Of a DNA stretch of 64,000 nucleotides, positions 1 to 13,800 are shown piece after piece. Location: positions 6,512,742-6,576,741 of the forward strand of contig CM056565.1 in assembly GCA_029721515.1 (NCBI GenBank). Reading direction: 5' to 3'. The position numbers were made by a program, and so were the translations under genes. The DNA is from Synanceia verrucosa. Taxonomy: Eukaryota > Chordata > Actinopteri > Perciformes > Synanceiidae. The notes beneath the pieces were generated by a model. It had not been told where the DNA came from, searched no databases, and was given only the letters and a program-made list of their open reading frames with translations. Each line of letters opens with the position of its first letter. The first letter of the stretch is position 1.

Positions 1-63
1 TACATGCAATAAATCAACTGGCTACGTAGTACATCAAATCTCCATATACAGTAGAAGAGCAAG

Positions 64-162
64 TCACAGTCGAGGGGGTTTTGCAATATCGCTAGCCTCC
101 TCAGGCGTGGGGAGGCGCGGGACCGAGCAGGCGTGTAGGTGCTGCTGCAGGAGGGACTTCAT
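64..162 (-). CDS. possible last coding exon of an unidentified upstream gene
   Basis: On the minus strand a pyrimidine-rich tract ending in TTCACAG is followed by 32 open codons and a TGA stop (plus 64-66). Read from the acceptor in phase 0 the peptide begins MKSLLQQHLHACSVPRLP and ends KPPRL. The GC content is higher than in the flanks. I do not recognise the protein. If real, it is the C-terminus of a neighbour convergent on the left edge, and its 3' UTR would leave the window. No poly(A) signal is visible on the minus strand within the remaining 63 bases. It could equally be chance. Confidence 0.35.
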   Translation of the reverse strand: MKSLLQQHLHACSVPRLPTPEEASDIAKPPRL

Positions 163-302
163 CTGTGAATGAATAACAAATCAAGCCATTGTTGCGACCC
201 TCAGTCAATACCAAGATGTATTTTGATCTTATACACATTATGGTAAACTCCTGCCTTTAAGACACGTTTTAAATAAAAGTATTATTTCAGAAAAAAAAGA
301 AG

Positions 303-560
303 AAGAAGAATTCCTTTATTAATCCCTCAAGGGGAAATTACATTTTTTCACTCTGTTAGTAACTTTTGTCAGTTGCACATTACACACACAAGTCATGAAA
401 CAAACACATGCACATGCATTGGAGGAGAGGTGTCAGAGTGATCATAAACGATCATCCGATTCTTCTGGAGTGGCCGTAGCACAGGGAGGGAATGTTGCCT
501 CGGAGCCCAGGTCTGTATCCAGACACCCAGTCCATGGTACTCTTAAAAAGTAAAAAGTTA
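303..560 (-). mobile_element. 3' tail of a teleost non-LTR retrotransposon
   Basis: A run of AAG triplets is followed by the pattern TTTATTAATCCCTCAAGGGG and then a stretch rich in CACA and in GGGAGGGAATGTTGC-like sequence. This is the reverse complement of the terminal motif common at the 3' ends of fish LINE copies. No coding sequence is left. The family assignment (Rex-like) is inference. Confidence 0.45.
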
Positions 561-569
561 AAAAAAAAA

Positions 570-600
<31 letters not shown>

Positions 601-621
601 AATTTTTTTTTTTTTTTTTTA
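559..621. repeat. A/T homopolymer and TA repeat tract
   Basis: Poly(A), then about ten TA units, then two poly(T) runs separated by AA. Low complexity, no coding potential. Confidence 0.85.
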
Positions 622-639
622 AATGTGATTTATATTTTT

Positions 640-1262
640 CCCCATACAGCATTCCTGAGAGTGTCGTCTCCCCGATGATGGCCCCAGTGCGCTGGTCCAC
701 CTCAGATGGTGGCTGTTCCACCTCCTGTCCGTTGCATCTCCCGTCAGCATTTTGCAATGTTTGTTTTTTGTTTCGGATTTTAAGTCAAACCACTTTCTTT
801 TTCACCTCCTCTGTTGTTCGCCCTTCGTCAGATACTGTGTCCACTGCTAGTGTGACCGCCTTCCATGGTTGTTTTTTATTTGTGTTTGTGTAGCCTGCAC
901 TGAGTCTATGAAATATAACTTTTTCCTGTGGGTTATTTCCTGCAGCAGTACTTCCAGTTCTGCTGCAGCGTTTTGCTTTTGGCATTGTATCGTTGCTGTT
1001 TCCTCTGTGACATCTGTGTCTGCTCACAGCCCTGCAGTCTCTTCAAATTCTATGTAAATCCTATGTTAATTAGCCTCACCTGCCACATGCTCTCAACTTA
1101 CGAGAAGATGGCAATCATCAATTTACGAACACAGCTGCGAACAATTCTGCAGTTTAAGAACACGTCGATGAATGCCACGTAGGGTTATCTTAAGATCCCT
1201 CTTAAGAACAGCTTAAGAAGGAATCTAAGAAGATTCTTAAGAAGATATTGGTGAATGAGGCC
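640..1262 (-). mobile_element. decayed PIF/Harbinger element with Myb/SANT-like ORF
   Basis: On the minus strand, from about 1020 to 650, the conceptual peptide contains KKQPWKAVTLAVDTVSDEGR, then TTEEVKKK followed by a frameshift to W-FDLKSETK, and further on PPSEVDQRTGAIIGETTLSG. This order (W..V...V...GR..EEVKKKW.DLK.....EADQR..AIIG.T..G) is the Myb/SANT-like second protein of teleost Harbinger transposons. At the other end, 1180-1262, a terminal segment contains repeated CTTAAGAA units and ends in GAATGAGGCCC, as expected of a Harbinger terminus. The frameshift and missing transposase make it inactive. Confidence 0.55.
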
Positions 1263-1264
1263 CA

Positions 1265-1650
1265 GTGTTTCCTCTACCAATTGTATCCTTTGAGCTACAA
1301 CGTGCTCTATTTAGCTACTTAATGATGAGATCGGAGCCTTTAGTTTATGGTACAGTTACTATAGCCCCAACTCCTCATACATACATTACAGTACATAGTA
1401 CACAGCAAAATTCTGGTCGATGTTGCCCAACAGTGTTGCATATTTGCACACTTTTTGCACATTTTTTTGTACATAAATGGACATTTCTGCTTACTTATAC
1501 CCTGTTTCACCTCTATTTTTACATAGTTATGTCTGGATATTTTGATATCTCTGCTCAGCTGCTCTTATTTCTTTATGTTCAACATATGCTGCTGGCTTGT
1601 TGCTTGAATTTCCCTCAGGATTAATAGAGTATTTATTCATCTATCTACCT
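1265..1650 (+). mobile_element. 3' UTR fragment of a non-LTR retrotransposon
   Basis: The stretch with TTTGCACAC..TTTTGCACAT and the terminal AATTTCCCTCAGGATTAAT followed by degenerate TCTATC-type repeats is the typical end of teleost LINE copies. It carries no reverse transcriptase sequence. It abuts the Harbinger remnant, so the two are nested or adjacent insertions. Confidence 0.5.
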
Positions 1651-3300
1651 ACAGGTTGCTAATAGAGACATAGGCAGCTGGTGGCCACAACAGACAGTGG
1701 AGCTGTCATCCATTCAAAATACCAAACATTTAAAAACCAGCTACAGCCAGTAATACTAGGATCTTAAAATAGTTTATCCAGATAGCATTATGAGGTTTTG
1801 TGCTTTACAAACAACTTATACAGTATTTTGTCAAGTCTAAGTGAGGATTCAACCAGATGCCTCCCCAAATAACTTCATGTCAGTGTGTGAAGGCCATTAT
1901 TAAGCTGCTTTGCTCATTTGATAGGCAGTTCGTTGGAGTACCTACTAGTACCTCCTGGAGGGCAGTCAGGCTAAATGACAAGTTAATTCCTTACCAGCCT
2001 TGTGTTGTGACACAGTTTGTCTTTTGTTGCATTAGACCTACTGCTTTTTAATGTCCGTGTCCAAGGCTAAATCCCTAACACAAATTAGCATTGAATAGCT
2101 TGACGACATCTTATTAGTTGCTTTTGGGCACAACTGCAGTAAAACATCAGAATGAGTCTGGACTCGGCACACTTGTTCTCCTGTCTAACTCCTGCAGCCT
2201 CCCCTGTGTTGCAGTGTGTGCTGCCTATTGATTTTTTTCAAGAGGCAGCCAACATCATTCCAGCGTCATCTCCATGGAAACGAGCTCTGGTCGCAGTAAT
2301 GATTGGGCCCTGTCTCAAAGCCTGCCTTTTTGTGATAGGACGGTGGGAGCAGTCCTCCCTGCCCCCCTCCTCTCAGCGACACTCACCGTCTTACACAGAC
2401 ACATTTTTCCCTTCATCCTCTTTCTTCACCTTTAACGCTGGAACTGAGATGGGATTAACCAGCCTGTCGAGTCTTATTGCATCTGGATGAAATGCTTTTT
2501 TTGACACCGTGGCATCTGTGAGGACAGACTCATAGCTGGAGTGAAAATGCCACCCACATCTCCGCCTCACTGAGAGAACAGGGACCAGATTGGAGACCTG
2601 TTAGTTAGATTGCGCTCCTGTTTTTCTTGGCTATTTTGGTTGGGCCTCCATGTGCTTGTTATTGTAGATTGACTGGACTGGTGTCTTTTTCACTATTTCT
2701 AGACTTGTGGCTAACCGCTGTCAAACGGCACAGCGGTAAGGCATGAAGAAACAGGCTATGTTAACGCAGTGAGCAGGACTCTGAATGCTATGTTGTGTTG
2801 AATGCTAACCACACAATGCTCAAGAATGCTACCAAGACGATGACACTCATTGGATTGCTTTCAGGAGCCGAAAATATGTAAGGTCCCTTTGGAGCCGATT
2901 GTCCTCATTTTGGAAAACGTCACAGCGCAGAGAGGAAGGAGGTACTTCACAACCCCTAATTCATCTAGCACTGGTCGTCTCTTGGATGTGTTAAAAAGAC
3001 TCTTAACAGATTTCTGACAAGGAACTTCACTAGTGTTTTTTTTGTCAGCTTAACTCCTACAAACAACCATGGCAGTACCAGCCCTGTGCTTGGTATTAGA
3101 GACTTTCCTTATCTGTGAACACTCCTGCTTATGATCTATTGGAGAGAGGCAACACAGTGACATCTTTATCATTTTATAAAGTCAACCCCACCACAGCTGA
3201 TCTGTGTCATTCCCCTCTGGGGAGTGGAAGAGCCAGCAATGGCACGTTCGTTTACTCAAATTGAACCCATCCGAGCTGTTTGACTTTGACACAGAGTGTG
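1651..3300. other. upstream flank of tspoap1, no gene recognised
   Basis: No coding exon, RNA gene or CpG-rich promoter could be supported here. Non-coding first exon(s) and the promoter of tspoap1 could lie here or further left, but the sequence gives no clear core promoter. An in-frame TGA at 3262-3264 shows that the first coding exon does not extend upstream as coding sequence beyond that point. Confidence 0.5.
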
Positions 3301-3564
3301 ATGTATGACCTGTGCACTCGGCCTGAGCCGCCCGAGCCGTCACCGGCACACTCAGAGATGGAGAGCCGCGAGGTGGCCGAAGCTCTCCAGCGACAGCAGC
3401 AGCAGGAGTTAAGGGGGTCAGAAGAGCAGGATAACAAGCAACAGGGGCTCTCAGACAAGGCAGTCCCAGCCACGGCTAATATCACTACAACATCACTGTT
3501 GGGGAAACGGCACCATTCACTTTATGCAAACCTCAACGGTTTTGAGGTGGAAGGCACTCGCAAG
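3301..3564 (+). CDS. tspoap1: tspoap1 coding exon 1
   Basis: Codes residues 1-88, beginning MYDLCTRPEPPEP; a glutamine-rich stretch QRQQQQELRGSEE resembles the LQLQELRSEE segment of the mammalian N-terminus. The ATG has G at -3. An in-frame stop at 3262-3264 lies upstream; a possible acceptor CACAG ends at 3294, so the 5' UTR may be spliced just before the start. It ends CGC AAG with donor GTGAGT, phase 0. Confidence 0.75.
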
Positions 3565-6500
3565 GTGAGTGTGTCACATTTGTTGAGTCTTCCGGTGCCT
3601 TTCAAAGAATCTGGAGACATGAGAGGCATCCTACTGATGTTATAATATAATATTGTAGACACAGCATAGTGTGCTATAACACAGGATCACCAACCTTTGT
3701 TTTCAGCCCATCACTCAAACCACGATTTCACATTGTCTGGTTGAAATATATATAAAACAGAGGAATCTTAAAGTTACGGTTTATACTGGGGCCTGGCAGA
3801 TATGAATTCTTTGAGGTCATTGTTGATATTTAGCAGGAAAAATATCCAATAATCGATTAATCAGCCGATGACAATTTCTTATGATTTTTTTTTTACTTGT
3901 AACAACAATATCAATTGAAGGAATAACACTTCTGATGCCTTTAAATGTTACACATTTTCTCAGCTCCATCTGTTGTTATCTTTTTTCCACCAGCATCAAT
4001 TAAACACCAGAGTAACATGACCTCATGACGTTACTGTTACCGTAGAAGAATAAAAAACAGGGATGATATTTGTTTTAACCTTTTATGGCTGCACTGAGTA
4101 AAGGTGCGTTCACAGTGGACGGGATAGTAGGAAACGAAAGAGTCTCAGCGCAGACTGCTACGCCCACACTGATGAAAATAATCAGCGTTTAATCTGCAAA
4201 ATTCTGGCCGATGTTGCCTAACAGTGTTGGTCAGGCCCTGGTTCACACAGAGTAAGTTTCACTCTGTATTCTAATATCTTGGATAATTAATTGTGTTGAC
4301 TTGGAGTGATGCTACTCTGAAGTTGTGCATGCAGCACATTTTCTTGATACATGATCTGGGACAGTGCTGTGGCTGCTGTGGTAGAAAAAGAGGGTTGGCA
4401 GGTATTATGGTGACCTATTGTGACCTTGACCCTCATTTCACACCTCTACATATCCTGTTAGCACAGAAGATCCACTCAATGGTAGCCAATTGAAAATCAA
4501 TAGGAAACCCATCAGAGACATCTGTGTAAGGCACTTTCAGAACAGCAAGCTTACATGACTCCAGTCAACTAACAAAGTAGAATAAAAAGGGTTGTAACAT
4601 CTTGTTAGGAAGGACAGGCAATTCTCCATCCCGGAAGCCCAACACATTGAGCTGCCACTCATTAACCAGCAACATACACTATACACTTGTTTCTCCACAC
4701 CGGCATTAATAGTATTACAGTATTTTATTTTATTAGATTATGCTCATGCTTATTCTCATGTGAATTTGGGTTGTGGAAAGGAATGCCAGTTAATAGCACT
4801 ATTCTGCTGTGTTTTCCCTGTATAAGCAGTATTTTCCATCATCAGTTCTTTCATCAAACTTCAGTCCATTTTCCTTTGTCTGAAGGATTGAAGGTGTCTT
4901 TGGTTGAGACAGACTTTCCTCATTTTACTGAGGTAGTAATCTGAGCAACATTGTCTGCTGTCTCCCCTACCCCCACCACTTCATTACCCAATCACCACAA
5001 CCACAGCGTAGTAAAAGAAACCATAATGAACTGTCAACGCACAATATGGAGGAAAAAGATGCGTGGCCACAGAAGCTGAGAGGGAGCATCAAATGATGCA
5101 TTAGACGTGATTATTTGGCCATTTCAGACCAGTGGGGGTTAGCAGGGGGCTGCCACTCTTAGATTATTGCTCACAATTATGCCATGATTTGCAGTGGGGA
5201 TACTTGATTTTTAATAACAATATAATGAATGTCTGGCTGGAAAATGGTGTCATGTTCGGCAATATTGTACGCCTTTTATATTAGCTCCTATCCTTTTTTA
5301 GATGTGGCTGATGTGTTTTATGACAAGATGGTGTCATCTGTCATCTGGGACCATCACAGAAAACCTTTAATTAATGAAAAGTCAGTCAGTTGTCAGTCTT
5401 TCCTCTTCATGGAGGAAAATAAGCATGATTCCTCCAAGGGCCAATGAGCTTGTTGACTCCTCCTCTTGTCTTCCCAACTCTTAAATACCTGGATACCATA
5501 TGGCTGCATCTTTAGTGAGCGATGGGTTTACAACCTCTGGGTTCCACATGAAGCCACAAAGAGATGACCTACAAAAAACTGTTTCTCCTCAATTATTTTA
5601 TCCTGACTGACCGGATCAGTGATTATGAAGACTGCTGGCACAGTCTGATATGCTTTGAGAGTGGTCTATTAAATAGACACTCCTAGTCCACAACAGTGGT
5701 ACTGTAAAGATGCCTTGCTTTCTTTTCATTGGCCACACACAGCCTACTCTAACTCCAATGTAAACCGTTATTCAGGAATCCTTAGGAGCTCCAGGTCAGG
5801 CTGTTTCATCTACAGAGTGTTTGTGGTGCTTCTGTTCACCTTTACCTCAGTTAATCCAGTTAGCTAACACTGTAAAATTACCTAAAAGTAAGAGTGCTAA
5901 GCTGTGGTTCTGTAGCCTGTAATTATAGACTGTGTTCCTTGTCAACACGTTGCTTATCCTGCTGTGGGTATAATGATATGAACTGATGCTCAGCAATAAT
6001 CCTGGAGAGTTAATTTGACCTTACTCTAAGCAGCCCTGTGTCAGATCTCTCAGGCTTTGAAAGCCAGTGTTGGTACTGATCTCTAGCTGAATATAGAAGG
6101 TTGGTTGAGTGATCGACTGTGATTTACTGCTGCCAGCCCTACAGGTCACCACCAACCTAGTTTGTCCCTATGGGAGAACAGAAAGTGGAGCAGTGTATGT
6201 ATAGAAGACCTGATTCTACCATGCTTTGCCTGTAATCCTGTGAGATGAATTACAAATCTCAAAGAGGATGTATTCATGTCCTTTGTCCTTTGAATTGTGA
6301 GTCATCCTCATATTGTTCTGCCTCTGATGAAGTATGCAGTGATGAGCTCAGCCTCCACTGTGCTGGACAGACACATATAAGGTTGAATAAAGCAATTACA
6401 TTTTTACATTATTTATTCTATTTATTTATTATATTGATCTTTTTATTCTTGGCAAATGAATGTACTTTAATGTAACAATGCTAAACAGTGACCACTTCAG

Positions 6501-7094
6501 TTGTGCACAGTAGTAATGATCATTATTTGGATTGTTTGGAGGCTAGAATAAAGTAGTTCTGCACAATACTATATGAGGTGTTTTTATTTTTTATTTATAT
6601 TTTTCAGATGAAGAAAAATACAGATTATTAAAAGTGGGCCTGCAGCTATTGATTATTTACATTATCAAAGAGTGACAACTTAAATTTTGCACAGCATGAT
6701 ATTAGTTCAGGAAATAGATGTATTTGCGAAATAACCGTATTCTTGCCCACCTTTTCATTGACATCTGTTAATTATAATTATTAACGGTATTATTCTCTCT
6801 AAAACATCAGGAAATGGTAAAAAAAAATATCCATCATATTTTCCAAGTTTAAGATGAAATGTGAAATTAGGTCTTGTCCCTCAGCCAAATAAACCCTCTT
6901 ATAATCAGTTTATTACATATAAAACAGGCAAAAGTAGTTGCTGCCAGGGTGATTTGATCATCAAGATATTTTCTGTCAGACAATTTATTGATTAATTTAC
7001 TACAATTTAATTCAACAATCCATAAAAAAATCAACATCTGAGAAAGATATTCCTCCTATTTCTGATTTTGTTTCCTCTTTGCCACAAGGCCCTG

Positions 7095-7164
<70 letters not shown>

Positions 7165-10100
7165 GGCCAGCCATGTTATGACTTGTGAATAATTGATAGA
7201 GCAGAGAGAGGAACTCTCTAGAGTGTTGGTCTCTCACTATCCAGCACACACATGGCTGTCTGGCTGCTGTCTGGCTGTCAGACATGGTGTTTGTTGTCAT
7301 ATTCACTCACAGCTGTGGAGGCAGGACTGTGGGGTATCACTTCAACCCACACACTGCATGGTATGTGGGATATTCACAATACTTTGAAGCTTTTGCAGTA
7401 TTGGAAATGCATTTTACACCATAGTTATTGTTTTCTGTTTCTGTGTCATTGCCTTACCTCCTCCTGCCAATACTTCTCATAAATCTAAATTACAACTCCT
7501 CCTTTCCTTGTGAGACAAGTAATTAGGTCTTAAAGAAGTGGGAAATAGCTAGTGTCACAGCTCTGTCATCAGCTGTCGGTGTGTCTTTATTCACCTGTTC
7601 ATGTGCCACCAGTGTTTGCCCACTTAAATGCATTAGCTTAGACCTAGTATCACACACAGGCTGCCTCATGTTTACATTCACCAGCCTGAATCCAGACGTC
7701 CTCCAAGAGCTCTCTGCTGTCTCTGACATTCCTGCATCATTTGGTCTGCCTCCCCAAATTGCTGGTGAGATTAAACCCATGATTACCTGTCCTCCCCCAC
7801 CTCACAATGGGAAATGCTTTTCGCCTGGAGGGCGAATGGGATACCCATTTTGTTGACTTACTGGATGTCAACAAGGGTCACCTCGACCTTTCATTACTGG
7901 AGTGCCTCAACCAGATTATTGAATGAGACTTGTTGTGGAACACTGTAATGGTCTCTAGACATTTGAATGGTGCAACATTGTTTTCTGAGGGTTATTGACT
8001 GGGTCTATGTTTTATTAATAGCTCCGTCATCTGGGAGAAGAGATGCTATCTAATTTATTTAATAGGTATTGAAGAGTAATGTAGTTTTGCCTCAGAGCGA
8101 GGCAGAAAACAGCGTTACCATGGTTTTGTGCACAGCGGGTTCACGTTACCACGTAGCAAAGGGAGGAGCGCGTGGAGGGACACTACTTCCCAATCCTGGG
8201 AATGAAAGGTACAAGGTGCCTTTGAGTCCTAGTGTCAAGACAGTCCAATCAGTATAGTGGAACATGGACAACAGGGAGAACTCAAACCCAACCCATGAAG
8301 CAGTGAACTCTTGAGGTCAGCTTTTGAGAACTGAATGACTGAACATGTACACATGTGACATGTTGGGGCGGTACTGGTGATACTTGAACAGAAAAGTCCA
8401 GTGTTTACATGCAGGGACATTTTTCCAGCTCATTATCAGTGAGCTAGTGGTGATGAAACGATGGATGGATGGATGGATGATGGACGGATGATGGATGGAT
8501 GATGGACGGATGATGGATGGCTGGCTGGACGGATGATGGATGGATGATGGTTGGTTGAATGGATGTATGGATGGATGGCTGGCTGGATGGTTGGCTGGCT
8601 AGGGCAAACTGCAGTGATGACAGTGACAGAGTAGGAGGAGTGATGTTTTGGCATGGCAGAAAGCCATGAAGCGGTCCTTGAGGGGCTGGTTGGATTCATT
8701 CTCTTCAATTAATTTTATGCACTTTCCATTTCTGCCTGAGTGCATTAGCTTGTGGAGGTCAGCTCAGTCTGTGGAATGGAATTGGCTAAGTGGTGTGTCC
8801 GTATTTGTCATTTGTTCACTTTTGTTTTGTTTTTAATTAAGGCTTGAGTTAACAGAGGTAGTTTAATAACCTTTAATCCACCACTCAGATGCTGCCAGAA
8901 ATACTTAAATGCCAAGTTTAGTGTCTCTTTAACATTGATATTCTGTACAATGTGTCCTGCTGACAAAGCAGCCATACATTTCAAAATACCAAATATTGCC
9001 TCTTCTCTTATTATGTTGACTGATGTGGCTTGTGTGCATATAGATAAAGAGCTATATTCTTTGAAGCTGTCAGGGTTGAACTTGTGCAGTGCTGACATTG
9101 CACTAAATAGAATAATCTGGACCACCCCTCCTTCTTTTCATCTTTTGACTTTTTTAAAGAAGCCAGATGTCGTCTGCCTGTCTGACACCTTATTGAGCCT
9201 CAGGAGGCTCAGAGGACATTGTGACATTTGTATTTGTGGACTGAGATGATGAGGAAGCTGTGCTGGTGTGGATTTTAATTACTGTGTCAGTAGGGCTGTG
9301 TTTTAAACTTGATTTTTATATGGATTTCTGGATTACATGATGCGTCATGGCATGTGTCTAATAGTTGGGTAACCCATCCCTGGATTGTGAACTAGATAGT
9401 TCATATAAACGTTACTCACTGTAATATATGCACATCTTATACTCTAAACATATGGAAGGGAAAAGGCACTAACAAGCATTTCCAGACTGTGCATTTCATT
9501 TTTTACCCAACCTCACCCAGAGGATGTTTGTGTGAGGGGTGGTAGAGGTGGTTTGCTGGAAGCCTGGGGGGAGTAAAGGGGTGTCTGGTGTTGGTTCTTT
9601 GTTCTGCGGCGCAGTAAGAGGGACTGCCTAATCTGTCACCGTCAGGTACTCTGGGGGGATGAGTGGTGATAAATACAGGAGGGGGTTTGAGAGGACACTT
9701 AAGAGGGCTCCTTCATGACTTATATATGAGTACAGGGAGAAAGCTGCTCTTAATGAAAATACCTTAGGCCACAAACAGCTTTGTGGTTCTTTTCATATGT
9801 CGTTTTATTAAAGAGATGGTACCGCTACACATGGTAGCCTTCTTGTGTCCTAACCGTAAAGACCGTCTGGCAATGCCGCATATCTCAAATGAGTTGTACA
9901 TGTTTAGAAACGTTTGGAAAGCCTATAGAAATAATAAGTCGTAGAACATTGGAGACAACTGCGGAAACGGTGTGAAATGATGAAGATTACAAAGTGTATT
10001 GCCTATTGTAGAATATAAGCCATAGGAGATAGGGAAATATATTTGTCATCTTTTTTTCATGTCTTGAGAGTGTTTGTCAGCAGTAGGAACCTCATTAAAT

Positions 10101-10777
10101 AACCACTGATGTTGTCCTGTAGGCAACAGAGATAAAGAGAGTCATTGATTTGGCTCTAAATTGTAACGCTAAACTGATATTGTGAAGTCCATTAGTATCC
10201 GCTTCTGTGGATGAGCAGCGATTCACCGTCTTCGCTGGTTACAGGTTTTCTGTTTCTCCCCTCTGCTGGTAATTAAAAGAGGGTGCTGTAAGAGGGATGG
10301 GTCCATGGGAAGAGGTCTTTCTCCTCCTATTACTACCAGGAGCAGACATGACCTGGATTAATTCAGGTGCATTTCCAGATTCACGCCAATCCTGAGCAAC
10401 ACTGCTGGATGAAACTGAAATACTGTTCTGTAATGCCAGAGTAAAAAAATGTATGATGAAAATAACCCGAGTTATAATCCAAGTTCATATTATTCAGAAG
10501 CTGACCGTACTATTAGCTGTACTTAAAACACATTGTAATAACACTGAAAACTTTCATGAGTATTATAGTATGCAGGCAGCAGACCTACTGAATTGTAACT
10601 CGTTTCTTCATTTTCTGCTGTGTGATATCCTTTTTTCCATCCAGGCCTTGCCAAACTAAACCAGTGTAAGGTTGTCATGTCGTCTATAATCATGTAGTGG
10701 TATGCTGATGTATTGCTTTGATGCCGCTTTAGTGCTGCCACTTCAATATCATGATCAACAAAGAGTTAACAGTGTCT

Positions 10778-10831
<54 letters not shown>

Positions 10832-13800
10832 ACGCCTTTGTCTTGCTGCCTCCTCAGAGGCTTATAGTGGGGGATTTCTAGCTGTCAGCTAAAAATGCTG
10901 ATGTTGGTGTTTCTGTGAAACCAGACTGTAGACATTTCCATACGCCTTACAAAACGCCTGCCGCGGATCCCAGACAAAAGGATAATCAGATTGTGGGACC
11001 TTATGAATATGTAAGGATTAATGGAAAATGTAATGACCTATTCAAATCGTTGTTGATAGATAACTGAAGCCCCCTATTGTGTGTCTTCTCCTTTCCTCAT
11101 AGCCTTTGAATACTACTGACATTTATTGTCAACATGTGCTGCATTTGTGTTTTCTTTCTGCCTGAAATGTTATGTATGAATTAACACTGCATATACACTG
11201 CCTGGCCCAAAAAAAAGTCGCCACCTGGATTTGACTAAGCAAATAGGTACGAGCCTCCTGTTGGATAATTACTGCAGGTTCAGCAACAATATGTGCTCAA
11301 AGAATGAGGTCAGCTGACTACCTGAATATACTGAATGACCAGGTTATTCCATCAATGGATGTTTTTCTTTCCTGATGGCATGGGCATATTCCAAGATGAC
11401 AATGTCAGGATTCATCAGACTCAAATAGTGAAAGAGAGGTTCAGGGAGCATGAAACATCATTTTCACCACAGAGTCCAGACCTTAACCCCACTGAGAATC
11501 TCTGGGATGTGCTGGAGAAGGCTTTGTGCAGCGGTCAGACTCTACCATCATCAATGAAAGATCTTGGTGATGCAGCACTGGATGGAAATAAATCTTGTGA
11601 CATTGCAGAAGCTTATCAAAACAATGCCACAGCATGTAATCAAAGCTAAAGGCGGTCCAACGAAATATTAGAGTGTGTGACCTTTTTTTTTGGTGGCAAC
11701 TTTTTTTTGGCCAGGCAGTGTATGTATGCTTAATATTGCAGTGTTTTCACATTTTTATGTTTCAAGTGAAACCCCTTTGTTGATAACAGCTTCTGCTTTG
11801 TGATACAGAGAATCCTGTAAAACTCTGTCGAGGTTTAGCATTTACTGCATGAGCACAACTCTTTGAGTTCTGGCAGCACCATAATGGTTTTGAACTGTCC
11901 CAGCATTATTTTTGCTTCCTTATTGGACTCAGTCTGAATTTTCCTTTGAACCTCACATATGGATATTCTCTGAATGGGCAGTTTTATAAGCTCCAAATAA
12001 GACATGTCGTGCAGTGAGAGCGGTTTAATCTGAAGATCCGTCAGTTTCCCTCGGTCTTTCCATGGTGTTGCTGCTGCTGCTTCTGTACTTAAGAGCTTGC
12101 AATAAAATGCCAAAGGAAGGAGATGAATTCCAGAAAACCCTAAGCCATTTTTATTTATCCTTCGAGGCACATAAAACAGCTACTGACCTAGATAATCAAG
12201 AAGCAATTCAGCCTGCTTAGTCCCCTCAGTGTCAGCATGTTATAAGAAATACAGTACAAGAAATCCATGTCAGTAAATGGTGACAAGACACTTATGATTT
12301 TTATCTTTAATTTTCTCTTTTATTTAGTATTTAACTGAAGTTAGCTTGTTTTATTTGATATCTAATGATTAGTTTTATGATCAATGGGATTACAGCGACT
12401 CTGCTTTGCTCCAGGTACATTTACTGACAAGTGGACTTAGTGGAGTTTTTGACACTGTTGGGTTTGATTACCTGGATTATTGTCGTTCACACGTAAAGAT
12501 CTCCCATACAGAAACAGTGTCAGTGAATCTGTAGATTACTATGTTAATGTGAAAGAGGCGTCTTTATGAAAAGCTGCTTTAGTATTCCTGAAAGTACAGC
12601 ATCATTCTCAGGTAGAGAAAGCACCAGAGAATGGTGTTGAGATGAAAAGCCTGATCCTGTGCCCAGACAGAGGTTCTGCACAGCTCAGTGTGTCTCAGTA
12701 ATCAGTAAAAGCTCAGCCACCCTGCTTTGATCAGCTGCTGCGCTCACAGTGAAATCTGTCTGACAGGATTGTGATAGGAAAGGGACAGTTTGGCTCACTG
12801 TGAGTTGATTTTCCATATTATTTGCATTACCAAGTCTTTATTTGAATATCAGATGAATTCCTCCTTTAAGATTCTCTGTACGATACGGTCCATGTGTAAT
12901 CCAAGCTTTATGGTGTGGTGGGCAGCATAGCTGCTCACACTGTTGCCGCTGAAGGTGCCAAGGCGGTAGCATAGCGACCACCCTCTGGTTCCCCCCACAG
13001 GTTGACACATCAGTACTGTCACCACCTTCACTGGTAGAGCTGTTAGCAAGTACCTTTAACGACAAGCAGCCTGAGCTGTGCAGAAGCAATAGAAATGCTC
13101 CCATTTAGCACCTTATCATAACACCTTAACACCTTAAGTTATGGAATATAAGTAGCTCAAACAATATACAATAGAAAGTACATGGTATGTTCATGATGAT
13201 GTGCTATAAGCAGGATGACAGAAGCATCATACTGTGTGTGTGCGTGTTACTGTATGTACACTACAGGCCAAAAGTTTGGAAGAAAGGCCAATACAGTCCA
13301 TGTTTATTTATTTATAACACAGTCCATTTTGGGATGTATTTACTGCATGATCAGACTTTGCCTTCATTGATTTGCACCATTTTCCTCAATTTACCTTCAT
13401 GTACACTGTGATGTTAGCAGACCATTGCTGAATAAATGTCAACATGTCAGTTATGTGTTTGTATCCACAGTGATTGCAAACAGATTCACACAGAGCACAG
13501 GGAGATGGCTTCATCAGGCCCATCTGCACTGTCCGTCGTCTAACAGACGTTTGCGTAGAGAACCCTGCCCTCATACTACTGAGTTACATCTGCCTCGCTT
13601 CCTGAGCCAGACCAGTCTGAAAATGGTGCTCCTGTGAGAAAGGAGGACTGGCTGAATGCTAATTCACTGGCCTGGAGTGGATCTCACCACCTGCAGCCCT
13701 TTTTCTGTGGCAGCAAGAGAAGTGAAGGAAGGACGGCTTTTCTGTCTATAGAAGCCAGCGTTAAGTCACGTATGGAGAAAAAGCCTCCAGTGTATTTTGC

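Noticed and set aside
12838..13104. Minus-strand 88-codon frame with a hydrophobic start (FLLLLHSSGCLSLKVLA)
   Set aside because: It looks like a signal peptide but has no downstream domain, no conserved motif and lies inside tspoap1 intron 1 without partner exons.
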